DNA from: Reinekea marina
Lineage (GTDB): Bacteria; Pseudomonadota; Gammaproteobacteria; Pseudomonadales; Natronospirillaceae
Length of the DNA: 64,000 nt
Reading direction: 5' to 3'
Assembly (NCBI RefSeq): GCF_030409715.1
Contig: NZ_JAUFQI010000001.1
Coordinates: 2,158,501 to 2,222,500, forward strand
The notes beneath the pieces are model-generated. The model did not search any database, was not told the DNA's origin, and was given only the letters and a program-made list of their open reading frames with translations. Of the stretch, positions 17,833 through 25,857 are shown one piece after another (position 1 is the first letter of the stretch; every line of letters starts with the position of its first letter). The position numbers were made by a program, and so were the translations under genes.

Positions 17833-17924
17833 TAACGCAAAGCTTAGCGGCGAGCGTGAGCGAGTCCACAGCCCACCGCGAAGCGGTATATTTGGGGCTG
17901 TATTGCTACAGCGTTTTGTTATGA
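17833..17924 (-). other. attC site, GCAAAGCTTAGCGG class
   Basis: TAACGCAAAGCTTAGCGGCGAG...CAGCGTTTTGTTATGA, 92 nt. A second TAACG stands 7 bp to the left (17826). A near-identical site is at 26261. Confidence 0.87.
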
Positions 17925-17926
17925 GG

Positions 17927-18220
17927 CTAAGTTACCACCACTATTTTTCCCTTTGTACGAATATAAACCCTTAATACGCGCCAACAGATAAAAACACCAA
18001 TACCAACAAATAAGTTACCAAAGTAGAAAGCCGATAGTCCCATCAATGCTACTAATACTAGGTTCACTGTACCTTCAACAAGCAGGTTGTCCTCAGGGTC
18101 AAGCATTAGCAATGAACTGCATTCTGAGCATATCACTGAGGCTCCTGGAATGTGCATTCCACTAGCAAAAAGCTTCATTCTAGAAATCGTTCTAGCTTCG
18201 CAATTCGGGCACACTCTCAC
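17927..18220 (-). CDS. Cassette: zinc-ribbon membrane protein
   Basis: Protein of 97 residues. The N-terminal zinc ribbon is CPNCEARTIS...CSECSSLL (two CxxC knuckles). One or two transmembrane helices follow (TVNLVLVALMGLSAFYFGNLFVGIGVFICWRVL) with a basic tail. The start is GTG (18218-18220) with a GAGG ribosome-binding site. No family is recognised. Confidence 0.66.
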   Translation of the reverse strand: MRVCPNCEARTISRMKLFASGMHIPGASVICSECSSLLMLDPEDNLLVEGTVNLVLVALMGLSAFYFGNLFVGIGVFICWRVLRVYIRTKGKIVVVT

Positions 18221-18233
18221 TTAATTTGCCTCA

Positions 18234-18507
18234 TAACGTTGTACACAGTGGCGAGCGTGAGCGAGTCCAGTGCCGTAGGCACGATACTGCTGTACCTTGT
18301 TAATGTGCATTGACCACCACTGCCTTTATTTTTAGATTACAAAAGCCTAAATACTATGACTTTTGCCACGAATTAGTGCCTTTAATATGCCAGTGGCGCA
18401 GTGTTTAGGCCACTAGAAATTTAGTTATGCACGAGGAAAATGGTGTTAAATTAAAAGACGATTACTACATAGTGCCATTTAGAGTTAAATATCCCTCGTC
18501 TGCACAA
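18234..18507 (-). repeat. CDS-less cassette, class B copy 1 (B1)
   Basis: 274 bp, attC 18234-18305. It has hairpins CAAAAG/CTTTTG and CCAGTGG/CCACTAG around the linker GCCTTTAATATGCCAG, then AATGGTG/AGTGCCATT. No supported gene. Directly followed on the right by class A copy 2. Confidence 0.86.
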
Positions 18508-18867
18508 TAACGCAAAGCACTGCGGCGAACGACAGTGAGTCCAGTGCCGAAGGCACGATGCAGCTGCGCCTTGTTACAAGTAGTGGCCTGTGGCTCTTAA
18601 CTATCACGTGCCAACGTGCTTAATTATTTATTGTTTTCCACCAAGCTTCGCTTTTGACGCGGTATTTAGGCTTGATGTCCTTTAAATTTGGCTGCCAGCT
18701 TAACGAGGCTGGCTATTCACTTTACCCTAGCTTGGGAGCGATGACTATTGCGTACAAGCTAGCCTGTTAAATTTGTGAACCGTTGCACCTAAAACCACAA
18801 ATTAATACGGGCAAAACTATATTTTGGTGCAGACTTCACTCAATAGTCTTAAATACTTTTCCACCTG
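18508..18867 (-). repeat. CDS-less cassette, class A copy 2 (A2)
   Basis: Exactly 360 bp, attC 18508-18579. The first stem is CAAGC/GCTTG where A1 has CAAAC/GTTTG, so a pair is exchanged while pairing is kept. No supported gene. Confidence 0.88.
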
Positions 18868-18933
18868 TAACGTTTGCGTTTGTTGTTAGTTGGCGCGAAG
18901 CAGAAACTAATCCACAATACGCTCTTGTTAACC
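18868..18933 (-). other. attC site, short TTTGCGTT class
   Basis: TAACGTTTGCG...CGCTCTTGTTAACC, 66 nt, with arms TTAGTT...AACTAA. A related site is at 32507. Confidence 0.82.
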
Positions 18934-18938
18934 TTTGC

Positions 18939-19274
18939 TTAGCCACTTTGCTTTAACTTAATGGCTAAATCATATACTTTCGAGGAAAGGTCATTACTAG
19001 AGCCAAATTTCTCAATAAGCTCATTTCTTTCCTTAGATTGATTAGGATTGTAGTAGTCATTGAAACTACCCATTCCCCCATATACTGCTCTAATCGAACT
19101 AGAGAGTTGATATAGATCGTCGTCCACATAACCGTATTCAATTAGGTCATTTATATGCCTTAACTGCTTCTCAAAATGGGCAGTCCACAAACAACTTTTA
19201 TCTGTTTTTAAATGAAGAATTAGTTGCTCGATTGCAGACCTAATCTCTATCAAGACTTGTTCCTTTTGCCACAT
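18939..19274 (-). CDS. Cassette: DUF6966-like small protein
   Basis: Protein of 111 residues, helical, with the motif AVYGGMGSFNDYY in the middle. This GGMGSFND signature is typical of an uncharacterised family (DUF6966-like). The N-terminal helix EIRSAIEQLILHLKTDKSCLWTAHFEKQL also fits. Start ATG 19274 is preferred over TTG one codon upstream. Function unknown. Confidence 0.68.
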   Translation of the reverse strand: MWQKEQVLIEIRSAIEQLILHLKTDKSCLWTAHFEKQLRHINDLIEYGYVDDDLYQLSSSIRAVYGGMGSFNDYYNPNQSKERNELIEKFGSSNDLSSKVYDLAIKLKQSG

Positions 19275-19292
19275 CAACTAATACCTAAAGGT

Positions 19293-19567
19293 TAACGTTG
19301 TACACAGTGGCGAGCGTATGCGAGTCCAGTGCCGTAGGCACGATACTGCTGTACCTTGTTAATGTGCATTGACCACCACTGCCTTTATTTTTAGATTACA
19401 AAAGCCTAAATACTATGACTTTTGCCACGAACTAAAGCCTTTAATATGCCAGTGGAAAAACCTTTAAGCCACTGGAAATTTAAGCTATTCACGAAGAAAC
19501 TGGCGCTAAATTAAAAGACAATTACTACATAGTGCCATTTAGTATTAAATATCCCTCGTCTGCACAA
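19293..19567 (-). repeat. CDS-less cassette, class B copy 2 (B2)
   Basis: 275 bp, attC 19293-19364. Stems CAAAAG/CTTTTG (19399-19404 with 19419-19424) and perfect CCAGTGG/CCACTGG (19449-19455 with 19469-19475). Linker GCCTTTAATATGCCAG. No gene. Confidence 0.87.
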
Positions 19568-19660
19568 TAACGTTGTTGTGCTGGCGCGAACGGTATTGAG
19601 TCGAAGGCCCGCCGCGCAAGCGGTTTTAAGCGGGCCTGTTCCAGCCACTCATTGTTATAG
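19568..19660 (-). other. attC site
   Basis: TAACGTTGTTGTGCTGGCGCG...CAGCCACTCATTGTTATAG, 93 nt, with internal GGCCCGCC...GCGGGCC hairpin. Confidence 0.84.
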
Positions 19661-19670
19661 GCTATTGCGA

Positions 19671-19871
19671 TTAAGCTAAATCTATTTCATTCCATAAAGG
19701 CTTTAAACCTTTTGACTGCATATAGGTTCCGTAATCTACCCATTTCCCACCTCGAATATGTTCTTTCTTGAACCAAGTGGCTTCGCACTCTTCACACAGG
19801 AATATTTTCTCGTTTTTAGCTCTGATCCTAGCTTCTATTATTGAGCCTTGTGAACATCTAGGGCAAAGCAT
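19671..19871 (-). CDS. Cassette: small zinc-ribbon protein
   Basis: Protein of 66 residues with two zinc knuckles, CPRC at residues 3-6 and CEEC at 26-29, followed by a Trp-containing basic stretch (ATWFKKEHIRGGKWVDYG). No family is recognised. Such mini zinc ribbons are common in integron arrays. Confidence 0.63.
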   Translation of the reverse strand: MLCPRCSQGSIIEARIRAKNEKIFLCEECEATWFKKEHIRGGKWVDYGTYMQSKGLKPLWNEIDLA

Positions 19872-19897
19872 TCAATATTATCCTCGACTAAAACCTA

Positions 19898-19993
19898 TAA
19901 CGTTTGCCCGCAACGGCGAGCGTGAGCGAGTCCAAATGCCCGCCTGCGAAGCAGGGTTTGTGCGGGCATTGCTGTTGCCGGGCCTTGTTAGAG
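19898..19993 (-). other. attC site
   Basis: TAACGTTTGCCCGCAACGGCG...GTTGCCGGGCCTTGTTAGAG, 96 nt, with AATGCCCGCC/GGGCATT hairpin. Confidence 0.86.
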
Positions 19994-20008
19994 TTTGACC
20001 TAGCCACT

Positions 20009-20218
20009 TTACTTTAACTTTTTGTAAATTAGAAAACCAAACAATCCCGTAGCACCTAAAGCAATGAACATAAAATACCATTGATGCGTTAATTCAAACA
20101 GATTGATATCGAAGGCAAATAGGGAGAATACACTTATCACTAAAAAGGAAGCGATAAACAAACCGTAAGATGCAATCAGCCACTTTAGATGCCAGGTTAC
20201 TCCTTTCTGATTTCCCAT
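20009..20218 (-). CDS. Cassette: small two-helix membrane protein
   Basis: Protein of 69 residues with two transmembrane helices (WLIASYGLFIASFLVISVFSLF and YFMFIALGATGLFGFLIYKKL). The C-terminus is basic, suggesting an inward orientation. No family is recognised. Confidence 0.58.
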   Translation of the reverse strand: MGNQKGVTWHLKWLIASYGLFIASFLVISVFSLFAFDINLFELTHQWYFMFIALGATGLFGFLIYKKLK

Positions 20219-20230
20219 ACATTAAAACTC

Positions 20231-20507
20231 TAACGTTGTACACAGTGGCGAGCGTATGCGAGTCCAGTGCCGTAGGCACGATACTGCTGTACCTTGTTAA
20301 TGTGCATTGACCACCACTGCCACTTTTTATAATTTTTAAAAGCTCAATCAACCAAAGCTTTTACGACGATTTCATTGCCTTTAATATGCCAGCCCCAAAA
20401 CTTGGTGGCTAGCAATAGTTTTGCTTTTTTTCAGAAAGTATTGCTACTGAAATGTAAAATAAAGTATCAGTTAAGCCAGCTTAAAAAGGCATTCTCATTC
20501 TGCACAA
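20231..20507 (-). repeat. CDS-less cassette, class C copy 2 (C2)
   Basis: 277 bp, attC 20231-20302. Same length and, by eye, the same sequence as C1. It holds hairpin AAAGCT/AGCTTT (20338-20343 with 20356-20361) and linker GCCTTTAATATGCCAG (20377-20392). First of three consecutive CDS-less cassettes (C2-B3-A3). Confidence 0.86.
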
Positions 20508-20781
20508 TAACGTTGTACACAGTGGCGAGCGTGAGCGAGTCCAGTGCCGTAGGCACGATACTGCTGTACCTTGTTAATGTGCATTGACCACCACTACTTT
20601 ATTTTTAGATTACAAAAGCCTAAACACTAAGACTTTTGCCACGAATTAGTGCCTTTAATATGCCAGTGGCGCAGCGTTTAGGCCACTAGAAATTTATGCT
20701 ATTCACAAGGAAAATGGCGCTAAATTAAAAGACAATTACTACATAGTGCCATTTAGTATTAAGTATCCCTCGTCTGCACAA
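20508..20781 (-). repeat. CDS-less cassette, class B copy 3 (B3)
   Basis: 274 bp, attC 20508-20579. Same hairpin order and linker as the other B copies. No gene. Confidence 0.86.
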
Positions 20782-21141
20782 TAACGCAAAGCACTGCGGC
20801 GAACGACAGTGAGTCCAGTGCCGTAGGCACGATACAGCTGCGCCTTGTTACAAGTAGTGGCCTGTGGCTCTTAACTATCACGTGCCTACGTGCTTTTTAA
20901 TTTATTGTTTTCCATCAGGCTCCGCTTTTGATGCAGTATTTTTGCTTGATGGCCTTTTAACTTGCCTGCCAGCTTAACGAGGCCGGCTACTCACTCTACC
21001 CTAGCTTGGGAGCGATGACTATTGCGTACAAGCTAGCCTGATAAAGTTGTGACCCGTTGCTCTAAAAACCATAAATTTATACGAGCAAAACTATATTTTG
21101 GTGCAGGATTCATTCAATAGTTTTAAATGCCCTTCCACCTG
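20782..21141 (-). repeat. CDS-less cassette, class A copy 3 (A3)
   Basis: Exactly 360 bp, attC 20782-20853. The first stem CAGGC/GCTTG keeps pairing through a G-T wobble. No gene. It abuts the second copy of the X-Y block. Confidence 0.87.
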
Positions 21142-21240
21142 TAACGCCAAAATAACTGGCGAAATTGCGCGCCAGCGTGATTGAGTCCAGTGCGTACCGC
21201 GAAGCGGTGTTTACGCACGAAGTTCATTGCCTTGTTAAGT
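21142..21240 (-). other. attC site, CAAAATAACTGGCG class
   Basis: TAACGCCAAAATAACTGGCG...GCCTTGTTAAGT, 99 nt. Duplicate of the site at 16061. Confidence 0.9.
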
Positions 21241-21241
21241 G

Positions 21242-21499
21242 TTACCCTTCCACAGCCTCAACAAAGTAGCTAAAACTATTAAAGTCCCAATTAATTGCTA
21301 TCGAATCAGGAAGATACTGCTTCAAAAAAGGTAGGTTTGCCACACCGACTCCAAAGCAGTCATACATCAGATTCTCTTTAGGAACATCAAATTCTTTTTG
21401 AAATTCACCTAAGTTAAAGTTCACAAGCTTCACATCAAAAACTAACCTTTCGGTTTCGTTTGTAAAGCAAGTCAACGTACGAACCATTCTATAATTCAT
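21242..21499 (-). CDS. Cassette X, copy 2: intact small protein
   Basis: Protein of 85 residues (MNYRMVRTLTCFTNETERLVFDVKL...), ending in an aromatic-rich SIAINWDFNSFSYFVEAVEG tail. The TLTCFTNETERLVFDVKL opening with a C-terminal YFVE pattern resembles small families of the DUF7683 kind (low certainty). I chose ATG 21499. A longer start at 21523 runs into the attC. Copy 1 (16161-16418) has a premature TAG. Confidence 0.68.
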   Translation of the reverse strand: MNYRMVRTLTCFTNETERLVFDVKLVNFNLGEFQKEFDVPKENLMYDCFGVGVANLPFLKQYLPDSIAINWDFNSFSYFVEAVEG

Positions 21500-21508
21500 A
21501 AAAACACT

Positions 21509-21616
21509 TAACGCCGCAAGCAACTGCGGATGAAACGGAACTTGTTTTTATGCGAGTATTTTACCGCATAAAAACAAGTGGAGAGTAACACGTCAGATTG
21601 CCTTGCTTTGTTATAC
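21509..21616 (-). other. attC site between X and Y (copy 2)
   Basis: 108 nt, same as 16428-16535 except one G/A change (GCGGATG here, GCAGATG there). Confidence 0.88.
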
Positions 21617-22003
21617 GTTTTCAAGTGAAAGCCTCACTCCTTGAGCCTTAAAGTTTAACTTACCTGCAAACTCTATTGTAAATATATATTCACCAAGAAC
21701 AGTGAACTGAAAGTCTTCTATATGGCCAAAATCCTTTTCACCAGTGGCATCAACAGCTGGCTTGCACTCAGCTAAAGAACTGAACCCGTCCATGTCTTTA
21801 ACTCCATCAAATATCAAGTATGCAGAAGCGAAGCAAGCCCATTCATTTTCTTTCGGCTCCGTATAGCCCTCGTGCTCTGGAAAGAGGTACGCATCGATTT
21901 TAATACGTAATTCTTCGCCTTTAAGTTCCCAGCCAAGAACAAAGGACTCCCAAAGGTCTATGTGTTCAAGACCGCTTATTTTATTAGCATCGTGATATAG
22001 CAT
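21611..22003 (-). CDS. Cassette Y, copy 2: protein of unknown function
   Basis: Protein of 130 residues, same as the product at 16530-16922. The retained identity of Y, against the broken X in copy 1, suggests the duplication is recent. The family is not recognised. It is soluble, acidic and beta-rich. Confidence 0.7.
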   Translation of the reverse strand: MLYHDANKISGLEHIDLWESFVLGWELKGEELRIKIDAYLFPEHEGYTEPKENEWACFASAYLIFDGVKDMDGFSSLAECKPAVDATGEKDFGHIEDFQFTVLGEYIFTIEFAGKLNFKAQGVRLSLENV

Positions 22004-22013
22004 GGTTTACGTA

Positions 22014-22110
22014 TAACGCCAAGCTTAGCGGTGAGCGACGAAGGAGAGAATCCTAGGCCCACCGCAAAGCGGTGAATTTAGGGCCGTATTGCTACAGCGA
22101 TTTGTTAGGC
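22014..22110 (-). other. attC site
   Basis: TAACGCCAAGCTTAGCGG...CAGCGATTTGTTAGGC, 97 nt, with internal GGCCCACCGC...GCGGTGAATTTAGGGCC hairpin. Confidence 0.87.
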
Positions 22111-22646
22111 TAAATCATCCGACTAAGCACGAGACAGTTGTACTCGCGTCCATTTTCATGTTCTTTTTCAAAAGCGACTATTTTATTAAAGCCGCCGTTA
22201 TACCAGAATCTAAAAGAATCCTTATTCTCTGCATAAACATTAAGTTGCAAGAGATTGAATCGATCGTATGTAGACAATAGATCAACGATGCTTCTTAGGA
22301 TTTCAGTGCCATAGCCAAGGCCTTGTTTATTAGGCGAAAGAACTAACATAGGAATCCAGCATTGTTCATTGGCTGGCGCGTTTAGCTCTAACTGCAAATA
22401 TCCAACTACATCCCCTTCTTTCTCGACGATTTTCCGCAAAATAAAAGCTTGGGGTGTAGATAGATCTTTTGGCTCTAAATCCTTATTAATTAAAGATTCA
22501 TACTCGGAAAGGGGCCATTCTCTGAAAGTAGGATCAACATTCACTAAGTGAGAATTTGCAGAAAAGATATTTTTAGCTACTTGAGCTTCATTCAGTTTGA
22601 ATGGCTCAAACAAAAGCCTCTCAGATTCCCACTTTTCTTTAAACAT
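22110..22646 (-). CDS. Cassette: GNAT family acetyltransferase (RimJ/L-like)
   Basis: Protein of 178 residues. It opens MFKEKWESERLLFEPFKLNEA, the usual start of RimJ/RimL-type GNATs. The acetyl-CoA loop is PNKQGLGYGTEILRSI and the terminal part LQLNVYAENKDSFRFWYNGGF is typical. ATG 22646 is the first inside the cassette. An upstream extension lies in the next attC. Acceptor unknown. Confidence 0.85.
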   Translation of the reverse strand: MFKEKWESERLLFEPFKLNEAQVAKNIFSANSHLVNVDPTFREWPLSEYESLINKDLEPKDLSTPQAFILRKIVEKEGDVVGYLQLELNAPANEQCWIPMLVLSPNKQGLGYGTEILRSIVDLLSTYDRFNLLQLNVYAENKDSFRFWYNGGFNKIVAFEKEHENGREYNCLVLSRMI

Positions 22647-22664
22647 CGTAAAGTACTCTATGCC

Positions 22665-22763
22665 TAACGCCAAAATAACTGGCGAAATTGCGCGCCAGCG
22701 TGATTGAGTCCAGTGCGTATCGCGAAGCAATGTTTACGCACGAAGTTCATTGCCTTGTTAAAG
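22665..22763 (-). other. attC site, CAAAATAACTGGCG class
   Basis: TAACGCCAAAATAACTGGCG...GCCTTGTTAAAG, 99 nt. It differs from its relatives mainly in the loop hairpin (ATCGCGAAGCAAT). Confidence 0.9.
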
Positions 22764-23135
22764 CGGGTCACAATGATGAAAGCCTTGATAGTATGCCTTT
22801 AATTTTGCCGGCATTTCATTCCAATAAGGTGATGCCTTATTTGGAGCGACTTTCCAAAACAAATTTTCAACAAATGAGACATCAATGCAATCGCTTATTT
22901 CCTTTGAACCTATAGCGTCAGCTTTTCGAATAAACTCGAATAACTCTTTGTAATTACTGAACGGAACACTTGACTCCATCTCAGAATTTAGAGTGTTCGC
23001 TAAACTTTCAAACCAGCAATAGCATGTATCTAAGGAAACAGTATCCCAAATCCTAATATGTTCAATATCGGCCTTTTCAGTAATCTCTGAAAACCTACGC
23101 CTAAACTCGATGTAAAATTCTTCTACAGTATTCAT
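22758..23135 (-). CDS. Cassette: conserved small helical protein
   Basis: Protein of 125 residues, mainly helical and acidic: MNTVEEFYIEFRRRFSEITEK, CYCWFESLANTLNSEME, then FENLFWKV-like SFVENLFWKVAPNKA and a His-rich end. I recognise the general type (small DUF7674-like proteins with an acidic amphipathic core) but not with certainty. Function unknown. Confidence 0.6.
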   Translation of the reverse strand: MNTVEEFYIEFRRRFSEITEKADIEHIRIWDTVSLDTCYCWFESLANTLNSEMESSVPFSNYKELFEFIRKADAIGSKEISDCIDVSFVENLFWKVAPNKASPYWNEMPAKLKAYYQGFHHCDPL

Positions 23136-23140
23136 AGCTT

Positions 23141-23194
23141 TAACGCTTACAGCACGTGCGAGTTCACGAGTCGCTGTGCCTGTGATTGTTATGA
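23141..23194 (-). other. attC site, short class
   Basis: TAACGCTTACAGCACGTGCG...GCCTGTGATTGTTATGA, 54 nt. Confidence 0.86.
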
Positions 23195-23776
23195 ATTGTC
23201 GGTGTCGCCAAACAATTCAAGTATTTTTCTTTCTAGCAATGAGTGATTGCAAGTGGAAAGCAATGCATAAATTTCTGTCAGAAAGTGTATGTTTGTTGCC
23301 ATTTGCTCGCGAACATCACTTTGAACTAATTCGTCAATTCTCTCCAAGTATCCTTTCAGATACGTATATTCATCTGTCGTATTGAGGCCAAGAGATTCAT
23401 ATTCCTTAATAATCGACCTTAATGAAATAGGCACTAACCTAATATGAGTATTGATTAATCCACTAAAAGTTTTTGTGACATCATCTACTTCTTTATCACT
23501 TCCGGAACTATATCCAGTGGAAAAGCCTAAAAGCGAAGTTAGGCTTTCTTGAAGCTCTTTTTGAGCATCATTTAACCTGTCCTGCTGGTTTTCATAATAA
23601 TGTAATAGGTGCTCTTTGGCTTTGAAGGAATTTGCTCGCTTTAACTCTTCAATTTTTAGTTTACTTTGAATGCTAGTAACTTTATATGTGGCAAAAGAAG
23701 CAATGGCAGCTGGGCCTAATATCTTCGTTGCTTCAGTAAGAACATCAGCAATCAATCGAGCAATTTCAACTTCCAT
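23189..23776 (-). CDS. Cassette: coiled-coil-rich protein of unknown function
   Basis: Protein of 195 residues. A hydrophobic N-terminal segment (VLTEATKILGPAAIASFATYKV) is followed by charged helices (LKIEELKRANSFKAKEHLLHYYENQQDRLNDAQKEL) likely to form coiled coils. It could be membrane-associated. No domain is recognised. Confidence 0.6.
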   Translation of the reverse strand: MEVEIARLIADVLTEATKILGPAAIASFATYKVTSIQSKLKIEELKRANSFKAKEHLLHYYENQQDRLNDAQKELQESLTSLLGFSTGYSSGSDKEVDDVTKTFSGLINTHIRLVPISLRSIIKEYESLGLNTTDEYTYLKGYLERIDELVQSDVREQMATNIHFLTEIYALLSTCNHSLLERKILELFGDTDNS

Positions 23777-23799
23777 TCTGAGCTACCTAAAATGATTCA

Positions 23800-23877
23800 T
23801 AACGCCCACCACACAGGCGAGCAACTTGTTGCGAGTCCAAGGCACGGAGTGCCTGATTGTGCTGGTTCTTGTTACTA
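23800..23877 (-). other. attC site, GCAACTTGTTGC class
   Basis: TAACGCCCACCACACAGGCG...GTGCTGGTTCTTGTTACTA, 78 nt. Near-identical arms at 25777. Confidence 0.86.
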
Positions 23878-23896
23878 GTCTGGGTTGCCTTCATAT

Positions 23897-24100
23897 TTAA
23901 CTTTGGAGCTCTATTTGTTTTGGTTTTAGCAGAGCTAATAGCATATAAAATACCCATGCGAACCAAGATACAAAGATCATAGCTAAAAGCCAAGCAAGTT
24001 TCTCTTTACCTGAAACCTTCTTCGAGAAAATGATACTGAGAAGTGGTATAAACCAAAAAATCAGCAAAAAATGACCTAAAAAAGTTAAGTTAATATTCAT
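23897..24100 (-). CDS. Cassette: small membrane protein, PLDc_N-like
   Basis: Protein of 67 residues. Two transmembrane helices flank a loop KKVSGKEKLAWLLAMIFVSWFAWVFYML. The GKEKLAW-helix pattern resembles the short phospholipase-D N-terminal/superinfection-immunity type membrane proteins. Assignment by pattern only. Confidence 0.58.
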   Translation of the reverse strand: MNINLTFLGHFLLIFWFIPLLSIIFSKKVSGKEKLAWLLAMIFVSWFAWVFYMLLALLKPKQIELQS

Positions 24101-24127
24101 AGATTATCCTTATCTAATTATTACTAG

Positions 24128-24184
24128 TAACGTTTGTAGCAGTTGCGCGGGCTTTTTCGCGTCGACTGCCTGCATTTGTTACTA
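24128..24184 (-). other. attC site, TTTTTCGCGTCGACTGCC class
   Basis: TAACGTTTGTAGCAGTTGCGCG...TCGACTGCCTGCATTTGTTACTA, 57 nt. The same class is at 27680, 28616 and the IS-interrupted site at 29037. Confidence 0.87.
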
Positions 24185-24640
24185 GGGAGCAAAGCACCCC
24201 AGAATTTCACCGAAGCTTGATATCTCAAAATTTGGTTTCCCAATTTCTTCAGAGGGTTCAACTGATGAAAACTTACCATTACGGAACCATATTGATGTTG
24301 CACCGCGCTCGTTTGCCCAAGCGATGCCCCGAATTACGTAATCATCTACAACAGCGACTTCTTCGGGTTGAAGATGGAATCGCACTAACATTTCATCTAA
24401 TGCCGAATGTTTTAGCTCTGGCTTATCCACAAACCAGACACCTTCAAATAATTCCCAAACTCCAAGTTTTCTAAGTGCTGATATTCGGTTATCCACATCA
24501 TCACACTTGGAGTATGAAATGATACTCAGAGAATAGTTATTACTAAGTTCTTTTAGCACAGCACTGACTTCGGGAAAGAAATCATTACGCTCCCTATCGA
24601 AAAGAGTACGCCCATAGTCAAAAGCAATTCGCTGTATCAT
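24182..24640 (-). CDS. Cassette: HAD-like hydrolase with altered motif I
   Basis: Protein of 152 residues. Motif I reads IAFDYGRTLFD: the nucleophile Asp is present, but the acid-base position two residues on is Gly instead of Asp. Motif II-like SIISYSKCDD, and motif IV-like EVAVVDDYVIRGIAWANERGATSIWF, are typical. Loss of the second Asp may abolish phosphatase activity or mark another HAD subtype. Confidence 0.8.
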   Translation of the reverse strand: MIQRIAFDYGRTLFDRERNDFFPEVSAVLKELSNNYSLSIISYSKCDDVDNRISALRKLGVWELFEGVWFVDKPELKHSALDEMLVRFHLQPEEVAVVDDYVIRGIAWANERGATSIWFRNGKFSSVEPSEEIGKPNFEISSFGEILGCFAP

Positions 24641-24650
24641 ATGTACCTAG

Positions 24651-24742
24651 TAACGATTAGCTAAGCGGCGAGCGGATGCGAGTCCTTAGCCCGCCGCGTA
24701 GCGGTGAATTTAGGGCTAAATTGCTTCAGCGCCTTGTTAACT
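24651..24742 (-). other. attC site
   Basis: TAACGATTAGCTAAGCGGCGAGCGG...CAGCGCCTTGTTAACT, 92 nt. The stop of the adjacent gene lies inside it. Confidence 0.85.
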
Positions 24743-25160
24743 TTACGAGTGCCTCATGGCCGCCAACTTCATCCACTAAATCATTTTTAAGGCGAACTAT
24801 CTGGGCATTCAAACGTTTCATCTCATCAAAGCTTACATAGTCTCGTTGCTTATACGAATGTATTGCCGTTTCCGAATATAGTTCGCCCGATTTTTTATTT
24901 TCGAAAATCTGCACCATCATTGGATTATGAACTATCGTATTTCGCCTTTCTGCTAGCTCTATCGCTTCTTCGAGATAGCTCTTCAATTTAGCTTTACTCT
25001 TACCATTGAGTTGACTAACTACTTGCTTGGTTCTCTCTTTAAAATTATGCGAAGGATCATCATCTGGATAAAGTTGCTCATGAAGCAGGTAGCTTACATA
25101 TTCAATTTCACAAAACTCAACGATAAAACTTCCTATTTCATCCTTCCATTCTTCGTTCAA
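24726..25160 (-). CDS. Cassette: HEPN-like helical protein
   Basis: Protein of 144 residues, all-alpha, with the segment AIELAERRNTIVHNPMMV. Arg73-x4-His78 (RNTIVH) matches the HEPN ribonuclease pattern R-x(4-6)-H. Many HEPN proteins are toxins or binding partners, and others are not nucleases. TTG start (25158-25160) is supported by GGAG 8 nt upstream. The C-terminal residues (LTRR) are encoded by the attC. Confidence 0.6.
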   Translation of the reverse strand: MNEEWKDEIGSFIVEFCEIEYVSYLLHEQLYPDDDPSHNFKERTKQVVSQLNGKSKAKLKSYLEEAIELAERRNTIVHNPMMVQIFENKKSGELYSETAIHSYKQRDYVSFDEMKRLNAQIVRLKNDLVDEVGGHEALVKLTRR

Positions 25161-25181
25161 TCAGTGAGCTCCAAAGAAAGT

Positions 25182-25277
25182 TAACGCCCGCATAAATGGC
25201 GAGCAACTTGTTGCGAGTCCAGCGCGTACCGCGAAGCGGTGCCTTTAAACGCGCGATATTTCATGCGTTTGTTAGGC
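25182..25277 (-). other. attC site
   Basis: TAACGCCCGCATAAATGGCG...ATGCGTTTGTTAGGC, 96 nt, with GCGCGTACCGCGAAGCGG hairpin. Confidence 0.86.
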
Positions 25278-25760
25278 ACTTTGAATTGCCTGAATTTCTT
25301 TTATCGCATTCGATATTTGGTCTTCGTCATATCTCAGTTCAATTTCCCATTTCACACTTGGTTTTCCAAGGAATGATGGACCTTCGAAGGTAAAATCAAA
25401 TGTAATCTCTAAAGCACATTTCAGGACACCTCTATTCTCGATAAAGGAAACTTTCGATGTATCTGCGGGATTGTGAGCGTGCCCAAGATATACAGAACCA
25501 TCTATGTAGCCGTTTTCAGGATTAATTGGAAATGAATAAGAATTCCCAATGAGTTCCTTCCAATCGTTACGAACAGGCAAATGGATAAAATCAAGTTCAA
25601 CAGTAGTATCGACTTTTTCATTCTGAAATTTGAACGTTTCCAATGGAATACTAATACCAAAAAAAAGTGTTGGTTTTAGACCTATAAACTCGTTCTCAAA
25701 AACACTCGCACTCAGAAATCCGGATAGTGGCTTAACTTCCTTAAATGACTCTATATCCAT
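25272..25760 (-). CDS. Cassette: unknown, beta-rich
   Basis: Protein of 162 residues, mostly predicted strands (TTVELDFIHLPVRNDWKEL, GYIDGSVYLGHAHNPADTSKV, LKCALEITFDFTFEGPSFLG) and a short C-terminal helix. The family is not recognised. Nothing ties it to a pathway. Confidence 0.58.
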   Translation of the reverse strand: MDIESFKEVKPLSGFLSASVFENEFIGLKPTLFFGISIPLETFKFQNEKVDTTVELDFIHLPVRNDWKELIGNSYSFPINPENGYIDGSVYLGHAHNPADTSKVSFIENRGVLKCALEITFDFTFEGPSFLGKPSVKWEIELRYDEDQISNAIKEIQAIQSA

Positions 25761-25776
25761 ATCTACTCCTTTTGCC

Positions 25777-25854
25777 TAACGCCCGCCACACAGGCGAGCA
25801 ACTTGTTGCGAGTCCAAGGCACGGAGTGCCTGATTGTGCTGGCGCTTGTTAAGT
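25777..25854 (-). other. attC site, GCAACTTGTTGC class
   Basis: TAACGCCCGCCACACAGGCG...GTGCTGGCGCTTGTTAAGT, 78 nt. Nearly the same as 23800. Confidence 0.86.
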
Positions 25855-25857
25855 GTG

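Noticed and set aside
18234..18507. About 10-codon frames in class B cassettes
   Set aside because: Too short and no ribosome-binding site.
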